A stretch of DNA of 64,000 bases from assembly GCA_951802425.1 (NCBI GenBank), contig OX637796.1, positions 1,798,001 to 1,862,000 on the forward strand, read 5' to 3'. Numbering within the stretch: position 1 is the stretch's first letter; each line of letters begins with the position of its first letter. Shown here piece after piece: positions 11,533 through 22,118 of the stretch. This stretch comes from Clavaria fumosa (Eukaryota > Basidiomycota > Agaricomycetes > Agaricales > Clavariaceae). A model generated the notes under the pieces. The model saw nothing but the letters and a program-made list of their open reading frames with translations. It ran no database searches and was not told where the DNA came from. Made by a program: the position numbers and the translations under genes.

Positions 11533-12105
11533 TCAGCCGAGCACGCGCGATCGGTTTCTGAAAACCCGAGCACACTCCGCGTCTATGCCGACCCGGGCCT
11601 CATCATCAGTCGTATATTTGGGCTCAGATTTATCATTTCAGTTACTGATTCAGTCTACTATCGACTCATTGTACATTCAACAGTGTCTACGAGCTGTGGA
11701 GGTACATACAGCAGTCATAAGGTGATACACAGCATTCAGTATAGTAAGTAAGTAACACCCTGAGATGAGACACTGAGGTCTTACATACCAGTTGATACCT
11801 CTCTATACTGACAAGTAGCCAAGCTATTTTCTGATGACAGAAATTGGAAGAACACAGTAGGATGAGTCCAGCTTCCATTTACTGTAAAAAACAAGGGGTA
11901 TTGTATGTTGCTTTCCAAGGCAAGATAGTTCACCGCCTATTACAGTAATCTCCAATTACAATTCCTTATCATCTGTGTCAAGGTCAAGGAAAGGATTCCC
12001 ATCCCAACTTGAGGGGACTGCCCCCGGTTCCAAACAGGCTAGTTTGTGACGCGTGTCACGCGCGCAACTGGGCAACCGCGACGAACTGCAACAGCGAAAT
12101 CGGGC
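11533..12105. other. CCA1-QCR6 divergent intergenic region
   Basis: About 570 bp between the two divergent starts. No gene is visible. It must hold both promoters. A short inverted-looking TGTGACGCGTGTCACGCGCGC stretch lies just before QCR6 (about 12045-12064), but no factor can be assigned. Confidence 0.4.
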
Positions 12106-12851
12106 ATGGACCTCCTGACGTCTTTCTTCCTCCCAACCGTGCATGCCGATACCCCTGCGCATGAGCCAACCATTGAATCAACGGGCGAGGGAGTGAATAA
12201 GGAACCGGGACCGGAACAGGGACCGGAGGAGGGGGAGGCAGACTCGGAGGGGGAAGAGTCGGAGAAGAAAGGGGAGGAGAAGGAGGAGAAAGAGTCAGAC
12301 GGGGCCGCAGAGGAGGAACCGGAGGAACCGGAGGATGTCTGCATCTGCCAATACCCCTACACCAAAGCCCACAGCTCATGACCCGCTTTGTTCCCTCTCC
12401 AGCTCGCACCCGCACTCGTGGAAGAATGCAAGGAAAGCGAATGCAAGTCGCTCACCCGCCATTTCGAACTTTGCCAAGAGAAAGTCACGTCTGGGAAGGG
12501 ATTCAAGGGTGAAGACTGCGTCGAAGAATTGTGCGCGATTTTTATCTTTCCCTCCAGACGCCATTAGCTATCGTCTGACATGTTCCTTCTTCGACAGGTG
12601 TAAGTTTCTGTGCCTAGTCGTGACCTGCTCCTCTGCTGATGCCGTCCTAACCATCGCCGGTTGCAAAATTTCCAGTCCAGTACGTCACTTGTCTTTTTTT
12701 TTTGTCTTGCGGATTGATATTCATAACTTCGTGATTCTCAGCATGATGCATTGCGTCGACGTAAGGTTTTGAAGCATCCCCTTGTTGTTCTTTTTTGATG
12801 AAATGTTTTTAGGATTGTGTGGCACCCAAGCTCTTCTCTCGTCTTCGCTGA
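12106..12851 (+). CDS. QCR6: Cytochrome bc1 complex hinge protein (subunit 6)
   Basis: Small acidic subunit of ubiquinol-cytochrome c reductase in the mitochondrial inner membrane, at the cytochrome c docking side. Exon 1 starts MDLLTSFFLPTVHADTPA and continues into a long Glu-rich acidic stretch (EEGEADSEGEESEKK...), as in fungal QCR6. The next exon gives LAPALVEECKESECKSLT, ...RHFELCQEKV and EDCVEE. The final exons give MMHCVDDCVAPKLFSRLR, with the paired cysteines of the hinge fold. Introns lie at about 12345-12409, from about 12533 to 12741, and at 12761-12812. The long middle intron contains other splice-like sites, so a microexon there cannot be excluded. The ATG at 12106 is preferred over the upstream in-frame ATG at 12046 because it begins the family-like leader. 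Confidence 0.88.
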
Positions 12852-12982
12852 ATGTAGATAGACTTTGACATTAATAACGATATCCTTTTACATGATGGTG
12901 AAGTCCTTGTAAAGACAATGAGTTCCTAGGTGTGGTGGCAAGTCGCTGACAATGCCTGCTAGAAGGGTATCTTTTTCTTTCT

Positions 12983-14849
12983 TTATCCTGCGGACTTGAG
13001 TTTCCAGACTTTGACGCTCTTGATCTCCCAGTCTAACCAACCCACATGAGTATCTAGCAATATTCATATAGTGAAAAGGAAACGGCACACTCACAAGCTT
13101 GTTGAAATGCGTCGCCACGACTTTGTACAAATTCACCACACGAAGCGAAACCCGTGCTTTGCTGACAAGACAACTGCCATGCACCCGTCGGCCAATCCCC
13201 GCTACGAGAACGAGACAAAATTAAGGATTACAAAGAAGGGGAAAATTGTGCACAAAACGAACCATAGGGCCGTGTTAATAATCAGATTTTGGTTCCATAA
13301 CACTCTATTGAAATCGCAGTTTGTGGACGGGAAAAACGCCCTTGGGGTTCCCCAACCAGTGGTACGAGGTGCGTCGTCCTGAAGGTCCTGTGGGATAGCA
13401 TTCCGGGGGAAGAACCAGAGCGAGATTCCACTCTGATCCCATTGCACTGAAGCACAGACGATGACATGAATACAGATAGACAACCCGGAATGCTGCACGA
13501 GTAGTTACTTACTGGCATGGATTCCACCGCCATTTCTGTTGAAAACCGGTCCAAATGCATCGTTGTTTTTCACATCCAGCAAGCTACAACCAGCCGTTCC
13601 AACCTGGTACACGTTACATTGTGGAGCATTGACGAGGGTGCCGTGTTGAACATTTATGTCTGAGCCAATCCAGCAATCCCCACCCGTGTGGATGCTCACT
13701 AGGGTGGCGATATGTGCAGTCAGGCGACAGGTGAGGGCATTGGATGGAACAACACGTGCTTTCATTGTGCTCATCATTATGAACCCCTTCGACCATATCA
13801 ATCTCGCCTGCGGTTGGCCAATCTGGACCTGATGGTGACAACGTCAGGACGGGTTCGAGCATGAAGCGAGTAGAAAATAACGAACCGTTAGACCAGAAAG
13901 CTCTGCATGTGAGATGTATGAGTTGATAGCTATAAAGTACTGCATTTCAGTTGAGCACTCACGGCCAAGTCCCACATCCCGTAGGCATGTGTACAGCGTC
14001 GAATGTGATGAGACAGTTGTTAAAACTAAACTTAGAGTGTATGCGGACACTCTTTCGATACCATGGCACCTGTTGCGTTGAATTATCGACACGCATGATA
14101 GCATTACCAGCCGGATTGATATAGATTAAACCCTCGTTCCACTAAGGGGACGAATCGCATGGTGTCAAGGAAATGGAGATGTGGCAACAATACAAAGGGA
14201 AGCACATACAGCAGTACCTGCCGAGACGTATCCAGAGTTGCCTTTGAAAAAGGTTCAAGCCATCCTGACAGGCAAGAGAGGGGTTTGCATACCACGAGTA
14301 GGGTCACCATAGTCATAAAACCACCACTCATCGAAGAAACTTTGCCCTTGCTAGAAGTACGGAGCGGGTTTGAGCGCAAGTCGCTCAGCAAGGGCAAAAC
14401 GATGAACGCACCGAAATGTGATCTATACTCCACAGGCTGCTCGGTGGTGGTGTCGGTGTTGGTGTCGATGTCGGTCTCGGCGACGTTCTCGATGTCGGAG
14501 TGGTACGCGAGCTAGTTGCTTTCGTTGTTCTTGTTGTACTCTGCATGCTTTGCGTGCTTTGCGTGCTTTGCGTGCTTTCTGTGCCTTCCGTGCTGTCCGT
14601 TGTCGATTCCGTCGATTCTGGCGCGGACACCACCAAAGGGATGAGGTTTTGTGTGACTCTACAGAACTGTTTCTGCGAATCTGGGGGTAAGAGAGAAGTG
14701 TCCCTAGCTCCAAGGACGTTTCGCAAGTTTCTAAACCCATGTGCGAGGGCGTCAAATCGACTGGAGTGCGAGCGTGGCGAGACGCCATGGCTTGCGGACG
14801 AGAAAGACAAAGAAACGAAGGAAAGCAAGAGGGGAGTGCGCAGATGCAT
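12983..14849 (-). CDS. Secreted GH16 family glucanase
   Basis: Likely a secreted endo-1,3(4)-beta-glucanase or cell-wall transglycosylase-like enzyme. It starts at 14849 with MHLRTPLLLSFVSLSFSSAS, a good signal peptide. A Ser/Thr/Pro-rich low-complexity linker follows (STQSTQSTQSMQSTTRTTK and TPTPTPPP). The catalytic domain contains FFDEWWFYDYGDPTRG, the PAFWSNGPDWPTAGEID region and the signature GEIDMVEG (around 13788-13808), in which the first Glu is the nucleophile and the second the acid/base. Later exons give WDQSGISLWFFPRNAIP, WGTPRAFFPSTNCDFN, GDWPTGAW and FASCGEFVQSRGDAFQQA, and it ends WEIKSVKVWKLKSAG with the stop at 12983. Many introns are present. The linker length is unusual compared with compact lichenase-like GH16 enzymes. 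Confidence 0.88.
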
Positions 14850-15147
14850 GCATCCAATAAACTCTTGGAGAGTAGTGGTTCAGTGAGTGGAAGTTAATAA
14901 ATTATTCGGATGCCAGCCCGAGATAAACTAGGCACAAGGAAACGAGAGGCGCTCAACAGGCAGCGAGAGTCGGTCGCTGTCAGCTGAGTCGTGGGCGGAG
15001 TGGTGGTAGTGACGGTGGCGAGGTGGAAATGGCCAGCGTCGCAAGTTTATCAGGCATGCGGAAGAATTGGCCAAGTGAAACATTACATTCTCCATTGATG
15101 TGTTTCGTTGTTAACAGTGCAAGAAGCGCGACATCGAGGCATCGCTA

Positions 15148-15172
15148 CACGTGATCAACGCGACGTCACGTG
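15148..15172. promoter_or_regulatory. Paired CACGTG palindromes
   Basis: Two CACGTG cores (15148-15153 and 15167-15172) lie 13 bp apart in the roughly 600-bp interval between the GH16 start and the VAC8 3' end. CACGTG is the classic bHLH/Cbf1-type site. Because GH16 is transcribed away from here, they could act on GH16. Function is inferred. The rest of 14850-15451 shows no gene. Confidence 0.4.
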
Positions 15173-15451
15173 TTTTTGTTCGGGTCGTCAAGGTCTCAGA
15201 TCTCAGCCGCGGCAGGAAAAGAGGTGATTACTGCAGGAGCTAGGTCAAGGATTGCATGAGAATCGCCAAGTGTGTATAAAGTTAGGAAATGGAATACATA
15301 AACAGAGGAAAGGGGAAGGGGAAAAAAGAAAACGAAAAACGAAATTACAGCAGTCCCATATTCCCGCAGCAGTCATGAGCCATGGAGCTGTTCCAATACT
15401 CTTCAAATACGCCAACACCAACGGAAAAGTGTTCTCTAACGCCAACCACTC

Positions 15452-17973
15452 TCAATGCCCATGCGAAGAGCCCGAAAACGCCTCCCGCACGCTCTTCCTC
15501 AGCTCCTCATGCTCCCGCCCACCGCTGCCCACGCTCTCCGCGACCGACGAGCCAGGCATATGTGACTGCGTCATGCTCGACGGGTTTACAATGTACCCAT
15601 CCCCGTCCACAAAGTCCAGTATCCGCCGCGCGAGCAGCTGGATCTCTCCATGCCCCTCCCCTGTCTCAGTATCCTGGTACGACTGGCTCTGAGAGCGGTG
15701 CGACCGCGGCGTGTCCACCGACGACGACGGCGACGACACGCGCGAGTTAGACAGCTGCCGGATGTTAGGCACGAGGATGTTCGAGCCGATGATGTTGCTG
15801 ATCAGTTGAGGGTCTGCCGTGCAACAACGTCAGCGACGCCGTTTAAAGGGACTCCGACGGCCAAGATCCACTTGCCTCCAGATTCGAGCAGCTGAACAAT
15901 AGTCCATACAGCTATGTGCTGGAACGTCTGGTCGGGACTGGTCAAGAAGCGATAGAGGTACTTGTGCATCCCGCCTTCAGGCTTATCCCACACGTCGTTA
16001 AATGCTGCGTAATCTTCCGCCGTTGTCCGCCCGTCTACAACAAGGACCATCAGGGAACGTTTTGGAGATGACAACCAACTCAATCAGGGCTCGCACCTTT
16101 CGACGACAGGTTGCCAATCGCGGCGGCGCTGTTACCTTGCACCTCGGAGCTCTGCGAGTCGGTGAGCGGGATGAGAACCTCGCAAATGCCCATTTCAAGT
16201 AGCTGGCCTTTCAGCTCATCTGCACATCCATCAGAACTTCCACCCAAAAACGGAGTCCATAGCACGCACCACTCAACGCTAGCACCGCAACACACGCGGT
16301 CATCTCGCTCTGTACATTCATAGGCACGTCAAGGACCAAATCCTTGATCGAGCGCACTGCCCCCGCCTTCACGATCGCGAGCTTGTTCTTCTCCGAGCTC
16401 GCCGCGAGGTTCCGCAGCGTCGAGATCGCATGGCACTGCACCTCCTCGTTCTCCTTAAACGCGAGCAGGTTGATCAGCGGTTGCAGGAAGCCCGACTCGA
16501 TGATGGGCGACTCGTTCTGTGGGTGTATTGATACGTTGCGGACACATGCCGCGGAGGAGAGGATCAGAGGTAAATAGGAAGACTGGAGGAGTCGGAGCAG
16601 GGACGATAAGCCGTCGGCCTTGACGATTTCAAGCTGGTACTTCTCTGTAGAGGGAAGACGTTAGCGGGTCAATTTTGTGCGGGGTAGCCCTCGACGCACC
16701 ATCACTAGCCAAGTTCCGTAGGGCGAGCGCAGCTTGACACTGCACCTTCAAGCTTGGGCTGTCCATGAGCATGACGAGGCTTGTAACCAGTTTAGGCTCA
16801 TTCTGAGCAAGCTTCTTGCGATTTGCACCTAACGCATGGACGTGAGACTACGATTGTATGCAATGAAAAGACCTTGCTCGTACTGTCCACAGCGATATTG
16901 CTCAAGGCGGTCGTGCAGTAATATTGCACGTCAGTGTCTGGTGAGTTCAACAAACTCACTAAGACGGGTATCGCGCCGGCGTTGACCAACTGTTGCCGAT
17001 TCTCATCTTGATGTCCAAGTGTGAGCGACTTGGCATTACAACTGAAACGCCTAACTAACCTGAGTGCGTCATGTTTAATAAAGCGCCCGTGGCGTTGCGC
17101 TGGACGCGCATGTCCTTCGATTTGGCGAGCCTGGTAAGAGGCACCAGTGCGCCGGACTTTGCAATTTTCGTCTTGTTGTCATCTATGGGTTGCATAAGAA
17201 CATGGAAAGGGGTGGGAGGGGGGAAAGACAGACCATGTGTGGCAAGATTCGTGACGCAGCCTACGGCATTGCACTGCACCTCCACGTTTGGACTGAGCAT
17301 TTGGCGAATGAGCGGCTCAAGTCCGCCTAGCTTAACAATCAGCAGTTTGTTGTCGGCTGCACGGGGGAAAGTATTAATAATAATAAAATAAGACGGAGTA
17401 ACAACAAACGACGGACTGTTCACCGCCAAGTTCCCAATCGCCGCGCTCGCCGCGCGCTGTACGTCCGTGTCGTGGCTGCTGAGGAGAAATAGGATCGGGT
17501 CGAGCGTCTCGCGCGTGACCGCGCGCACCTCCTTCTCCGTGATCTCTGCGAATGCAAGCGCGGCACTGCGCTGTAAGTCGACGTTGTCCGAGAAGGAGAG
17601 CGTCGTAAGCGCGGAGAGGGCGCTTCCTTGAAAGAAGTTCGTCGTGGTGCGGTCTGGCGGGCATTGCAAAATACAAGGGAGAAAAGGCGCCGTAGCATAG
17701 GTAAACATTAAGGTGGAGTCAATAACTACAGCCCTTGTCGCAGAACACAACATAAGAGCCAAACATACTCTCGAGGGCTTGGAGCAAGTCAGCTACGGCT
17801 TCCCGTTCGTTTTCAAGCAGCAACGGCTCGTACGCTTGCGACCTGCGCAGGTTGACTACTTCTCACAGAGAAAACGTCACAAGTCAAAATTCGCACTCGC
17901 ACAAGGAAATGACTAGCTTGAACAACGCACTCCCGCAGCAGGACTCGCAGCAAGTGCTGGCGGCGGTGCCCAT
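15452..17973 (-). CDS. VAC8: Vacuolar armadillo-repeat protein Vac8
   Basis: Peripheral vacuole-membrane adaptor for vacuole inheritance, nucleus-vacuole contacts and Cvt/autophagy in fungi. The first exon encodes [14 protein letters not shown]: Gly2 is the expected myristoylation site and the Cys pairs are expected palmitoylation sites. It joins to [22 protein letters not shown]. Tandem armadillo repeats follow, for example [46 protein letters not shown] and [14 protein letters not shown], separated by short introns. The C-terminus ([18 protein letters not shown]...) is a Ser-rich, probably disordered tail that ends at 15452. The start at 17973 is decided by the acylation motif. Length and order match fungal Vac8. 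Confidence 0.95.
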
Positions 17974-18384
17974 AGCTCTGAGCACTCGGTCGAAGAAGCG
18001 ACGTAGTGAGATGGTAGGAAGGTGTTTCACCGTTGTGCCAAACACAAACGAGATAGAGAAAGAAAAGGAGAAGGGATCGCGGTTTTAGGGACAGTCACCT
18101 GAGATGACGAGCTGAAGGGTAGAGTACGGGGCGGTTTGGTGTGTTGGTCGTTGTTGATTGTGTTCGAAAGTAAGCGTGTGGGAAACTAAACTCGGCAGAC
18201 GCCGTCTGTCAGAAATAAACTCGGCGAACAACTTGGATGGGATGTTGGTGATGAAATGGAATATGGAACTGGAACGGTTAAATTGTGGAACCCTGTAGCG
18301 ACGCATTCGGAAAGCGTTTCCATAAAGACGCAGTGTTTTAGTATTTGATTACGTCCAAGGGAGTTTACATTAACGTAAAAAGCG
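17974..18384. other. VAC8 upstream region
   Basis: About 400 bp upstream of VAC8 with no supportable gene. Short frames here lack any family signal. Confidence 0.35.
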
Positions 18385-18496
18385 CCGTACGAACAGCAAA
18401 AGAAGGGATAAACGCCGAATCTTTAATTTAAATTCCATGATAGCTATGTAGTGACACCCTCCACCATTGTAGAACTTGCCGTGGACACACGCGCAG
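18385..18496 (-). pseudogene. Degenerate copy of the acyl-protein thioesterase 3' end
   Basis: Read on the minus strand, the 3' part (ACTACATAGCTATCATGG, then AATTTAAATTAAAGATTCGG) aligns with the end of the thioesterase CDS and its 3' flank at about 19590-19640 (GCTACGTGGCTATCGTGG, then ATTTTAAATTAAGGATTCGG). Further left, RVCP codons align with the RVCPARSR segment. A stop replaces the Trp codon (TAG for TGG) and the middle is deleted. It lies about 1.2 kb downstream of the parent in the same orientation, so it looks like a decayed tandem duplication. Confidence 0.75.
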
Positions 18497-18607
18497 AAAC
18501 GAGGGTTATTATAATACGGGTGATTGATTCTAGTGTGACTTTCACTACTACCAAGTCCACTTTCCTTTACCATGCCAGTAACACGCCATGAATGACGACT
18601 GGTTTAG

Positions 18608-19123
18608 GTGTCGTCCCTCAGCACAGTTGATGCCATTGTCAACAATATTGCACACTACACGAATGTTTGTGAAGAGCAGTCAGCAGTATTCAAGCAGGAG
18701 TTCACAAAGAAATATGCCCTCTATGCCCAATCAGTAAATGTCATCAAATCCAATAAAACCTGGGAGCCTGAAAAATATATATTGCAGATGGAAAGGTGCA
18801 AGATAGTCTCCCAGTCTGTTGCTGAACGAGTTAATCATTGGCTCAAACTGATGTCATGTCCAGACCAGTCGTGTGAAGACATATTGTGAAGCACTGCAAT
18901 TCTTGCACGCACAGCAAACAGAAAAAGGCTCAGATTGAAGCATTATCAAGATCCAAACAAAATGGTATTAGTTGAGATCTAAAGTTCGTTCTCATATACA
19001 GCCGAGAGGATTAATGATGAAGGCACCATTGAAGCCTGCCCCAGAGTACTTACAGCCTGCAGTCAGATTGCTGATGCGATCAACCAGTCACGGAAGATGA
19101 CTGACTGCACATTGTTCAGATGA
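18608..19123 (+). pseudogene. Eroded ORF of unknown family
   Basis: A 93-codon frame (VSSLSTVDAIVNNIAHYTNV...CPDQSCEDIL) has no ATG at its left edge. A 2-nt shift after CEDIL opens a second frame reading KHCNSCTHSKQKKAQ, which then splices plausibly (GTATTAG...TACAG) into AERINDEGTIEACPRVLTAC and ends CTLFR. The Cys/His spacing (CPDQSC, HCNSC) hints at a former zinc-binding region. The family is not recognised. It may be debris of a transposon gene. Confidence 0.4.
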
Positions 19124-19161
19124 GATCCAACTACAATTGTCAGCAATTAATTTATCCTTGA

Positions 19162-19243
19162 GGAAGAGGGGATCAACGGTGTTCTTGGGGACCAATGGCG
19201 ATCTTGGGGACCAACGGCGTTCTTGGGGACCAATGGTGTTCTT
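19162..19243. repeat. 19-bp minisatellite
   Basis: Three clean copies of GTTCTTGGGGACCAATGGC-type units (19181-19199, 19200-19218, 19219-19237), a diverged leading copy from 19162 and a partial trailing copy. Confidence 0.9.
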
Positions 19244-19351
19244 TAAAAGTTGCTGAAGTGAAATTCTCGAAGGGAGCTTGGGTATACTGTGCGCAGTTTG
19301 TGGGTTGTGGTGACTGTGGATATGCCAGGCGAAGAGATGATGGAGACGCTC

Positions 19352-19409
19352 AGGGCAAGCTCATTGGTAGGAGTCTAGCAAGGGCAAGCCCATTGGTAGG
19401 AGTCTAGCA
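19352..19409. repeat. 29-bp tandem duplication
   Basis: Two adjacent 29-bp units (19352-19380 and 19381-19409), beginning AGGGCAAGC and ending GAGTCTAGCA, differ at one base. They are non-coding and downstream of the thioesterase gene. Confidence 0.9.
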
Positions 19410-19606
19410 CCGTTGACAATGTTATTTCAGCCAGAAGATTTAGGACAAGCCAGGGAGTCCAAATAACCCACACTGCAGAGCCGAGTGGGTTGAAATGGGT
19501 AAAGTTTACAGTAACAATACATACGTCAAAGAATCCCAGAGTACAGTCCGTGTAAATAGATACGATAGCAAAGCAAAGCAATAGAAGAGAGAAGAAAACC
19601 GAATCC

Positions 19607-20512
19607 TTAATTTAAAATCCACGATAGCCACGTAGCGAGATCCTCTAGCTCGCTATCGTTGATTGCATGCTTCATACCACTGTAGATCCTATAGCGCGAG
19701 CGCGCAGGACATACGCGCAGGCGGTAGCGCAGGAACGACATCGCCTCCTGCGCGTATTCGACGGGGATATCCTCGTCGGCGCTGCCGTGTGCCCAGAAGA
19801 GCGGCAGGTTCGGCTGCGTGTGAATCATCTGCTATGAGGACCACACCCGAAAGAAGATTTTCCAGAAAGAAATTAACTTCAGCATAGACATTGAAAAGCG
19901 TAAGAAGGACCTACATCTCTCGCGCGATGCGGCAGCCAGCCGGACAGCCCCGCAACGCCGCCAAGTTCATGGAGCGTCGTGAGCGCGACGACCTTCGCGA
20001 GCGCGGCGCCCTGGCTGAACCCCGCCAGCACGATGCGCGCGGGCTCGATCCCCGCATGCACCTGCGTGAGGATCACGTTCTCCACGAACGCCGCCGAGCC
20101 CGCGAGCCCGCCCTCGTCAAAGTCCGTCGGGTCCGGCGGGAGGCGGTGCACGTTGAACCAACTCGCGCGCGGTTGGCCGCGGTTGAGCGAGACGGGCCGG
20201 CTGGGGCTGGGGAAGGTTGGGAACCAAAGGGAGGGTTTTGAGTGCTCCCGCCGGAAGATGGAGCATGTGTGTGATGCTTACGCTTGTGGGAAGATCCATA
20301 AGACGTGCGGAAGGCGGGGCGCGAGCACTTCGGCCGCGACCAGACGCCAAGAAACGTTCGACTGGCCCAGGCCCTGCGAAGGTTCGAAAGTCAGAGCTAG
20401 TAGCACATCGGCCGAAATGAAGGCTACAAACATGGAGAAATATAACCGTGGCCGTGTGGGTAGCAGTTGCATGGATGTAGAGGAGTTCAGATTGGGGAAG
20501 AACGATGTCCAT
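19607..20512 (-). CDS. Acyl-protein thioesterase / lysophospholipase (alpha/beta hydrolase)
   Basis: Member of the phospholipase/carboxylesterase family (APT1-like). It hydrolyses thioester-linked fatty acids from palmitoylated proteins in the cytosol and can act on lysophospholipids. Exon 1 (20512-20432) is MDIVLPQSELLYIHATATHT up to VIFLH. Splicing to GLGQSNVSW rebuilds the FLHGLGxS oxyanion motif. Later exons give LPHVLWIFPQAP, RPVSLNRGQPRASWFNVHRL, the nucleophile elbow GFSQG, AGLSGWLP, HGSADEDIP (acid Asp) and SGMKHAINDSEL (catalytic His), ending ATWLSWILN with the stop at 19607. The longer frame to 20545 starts with GTG, so the ATG at 20512 is chosen. It is divergent from the BAG gene. 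A decayed copy of its 3' end lies downstream. Confidence 0.92.
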
Positions 20513-22041
20513 CCCGACACTCAAGAAAGAAAAGACACAGAACACAAATGCTACGGTCTGCGCTCAAGCCCACCCATATTATAGGGAGGAGTCAGAAATC
20601 GCAGCACAGCCAGAGGCAACACCTCGGAGTCTTGAGGTGACACGTTGTCACGATGGGCTGATGATGCTGTTCAGGACCTCCGGTGGCCGTAGCGAGCTCC
20701 AAAATATGAATGACTCTGGTGTATTGTAGCCGAGCGAAGACCAAAGGGAGGGTTTGATGCTAGACCTTACGATCAAACACTAGGGGATGGATGGAAAACA
20801 CAGCAAGTGCGGGTGGTGTGCTGGTGTTGCAAGGTCCGATCAGGGGACGACGACGCAAGGTATGTCATTTGAGACAACCGGGCTTAATTCCGTGCAGTTT
20901 ATGGTACCTGTAAACGCCACCCCATTTGTACATCATGGAGGATCTTCTGTCGCAATCAACAGCAAAAAGCGACTGCGCGCACTATGCGCTGTGGCGGCGG
21001 CCCGGTGGCAGAAAGTGGTATTGCAATGCACCGCTAAGACGTCACGTGCCAATGTTAGATAGATTCCCTTTGATGTTGCCTTTTTACACATCACAGACAT
21101 CGCGGAGACTCACATCCATCCCTCTTCGCGTAGATATCAAGCGGCAGACATCATCAGTACTGACACCACGGAGAAGAGATTCCGAGGCGGGCGGGCCTTT
21201 ACGCTGTGGCTCTGGCGCCTAAAGGTGGGCGCTGATCGATTGGGAACGTTGATCGATCACGGCAAAGCATGAAATTGGCCGAAAGGGGTTATCGTCAATT
21301 TACCGGCGTCGCAAACGGCGTGATGGCATGGCATTGGGATGCTGCGCAAAAGCCCCCATGGGTCCGGGACTGCGAACACTGCAAGTCCTGCTGCGATGTC
21401 AAGCAGTAGAGAGTTCCCTTGGCAAACGGCAAGTAGATGCGTCGATGCGGCAGTGTCGGGTTGGCGGTATCAAACAAAGTTGGTTTAGAACATGATGAGA
21501 TGTGGATAGCAGTAGGATGATGTCACAGCCTACAGTAGTAGGACGATCATTTAGCTTGCCATACAGCGGCCCCATCTTTGTTGAACAGAGAGGAGTAAGA
21601 GATTGGGGGTAGGTTAGAGATCCAGGTAAACATGAAGCGAGATCGGCAGAGACTATTGGTCGGATTACGTAACCATCACACATTTGATTATCTAATTTTC
21701 TAAACTTTACTTTATTTCGGCCGCACCTCGCAAGATTTATTGCGACAATGCCGACCATGACGCGTTCAACGCTGAGTATTATCTCAGTGCTCAGCTTCAA
21801 CACATATGTAAACATGGTGGCGGACAAAGCCAATGTGAGTCAGGCTTGGCTCGGCTTGGCTCGGCTCGGCTAACGAGCGGGAACACAAGTCAGTCTTATC
21901 TAAGCAACTTCTCCTTTTCTTTGATTACCTCATCTACGCTGACCAAGACTGCTGAGTCATTCTACAATGACGACGCTTCTCGAATCGTCTCTCCGACTCC
22001 AGACTCATCTACAACCGACGCGTCAGCTCTCTCAGTCTCAC
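20513..22041. other. Intergenic region between the thioesterase and BAG genes
   Basis: About 1.5 kb with no supportable gene. The tandem TTGGCTCGGC units near 21845-21870 are a small simple repeat. The right end holds the BAG promoter. Confidence 0.45.
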
Positions 22042-22047
22042 TATAAA
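22042..22047 (+). promoter_or_regulatory. TATA box of the BAG gene
   Basis: TATAAA sits 72 bp upstream of the BAG start codon in a CTATAAAAGA context. A heat-shock-like TTCTCGAA (TTCnnGAA) lies at about 21977, which would fit a cochaperone gene but is only a two-unit element. Confidence 0.5.
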
Positions 22048-22118
22048 AGACATGGCCGCAACCTCGCAAGCCACGCAAGCATTTCTTTTCACAACCAACC
22101 ACCACCAGCACTGCTGCA

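Noticed and set aside
12046..12105. Upstream in-frame ATG as the QCR6 start
   Set aside because: It would add 20 basic residues before the family-like MDLLTSFF start; possible as a presequence but less likely.
14423..14857. Arg/His-rich frame overlapping the GH16 linker
   Set aside because: It is an alternative frame of the Ser/Thr repeat region; only the frame with a signal peptide continues into the GH16 domain.
19162..19243. CRISPR-like array
   Set aside because: The repeats are directly adjacent without spacers and the genome is eukaryotic; this is a minisatellite.
20513..20545. Extended thioesterase start at 20545
   Set aside because: The codon is GTG; the ATG at 20512 gives the usual family N-terminus.
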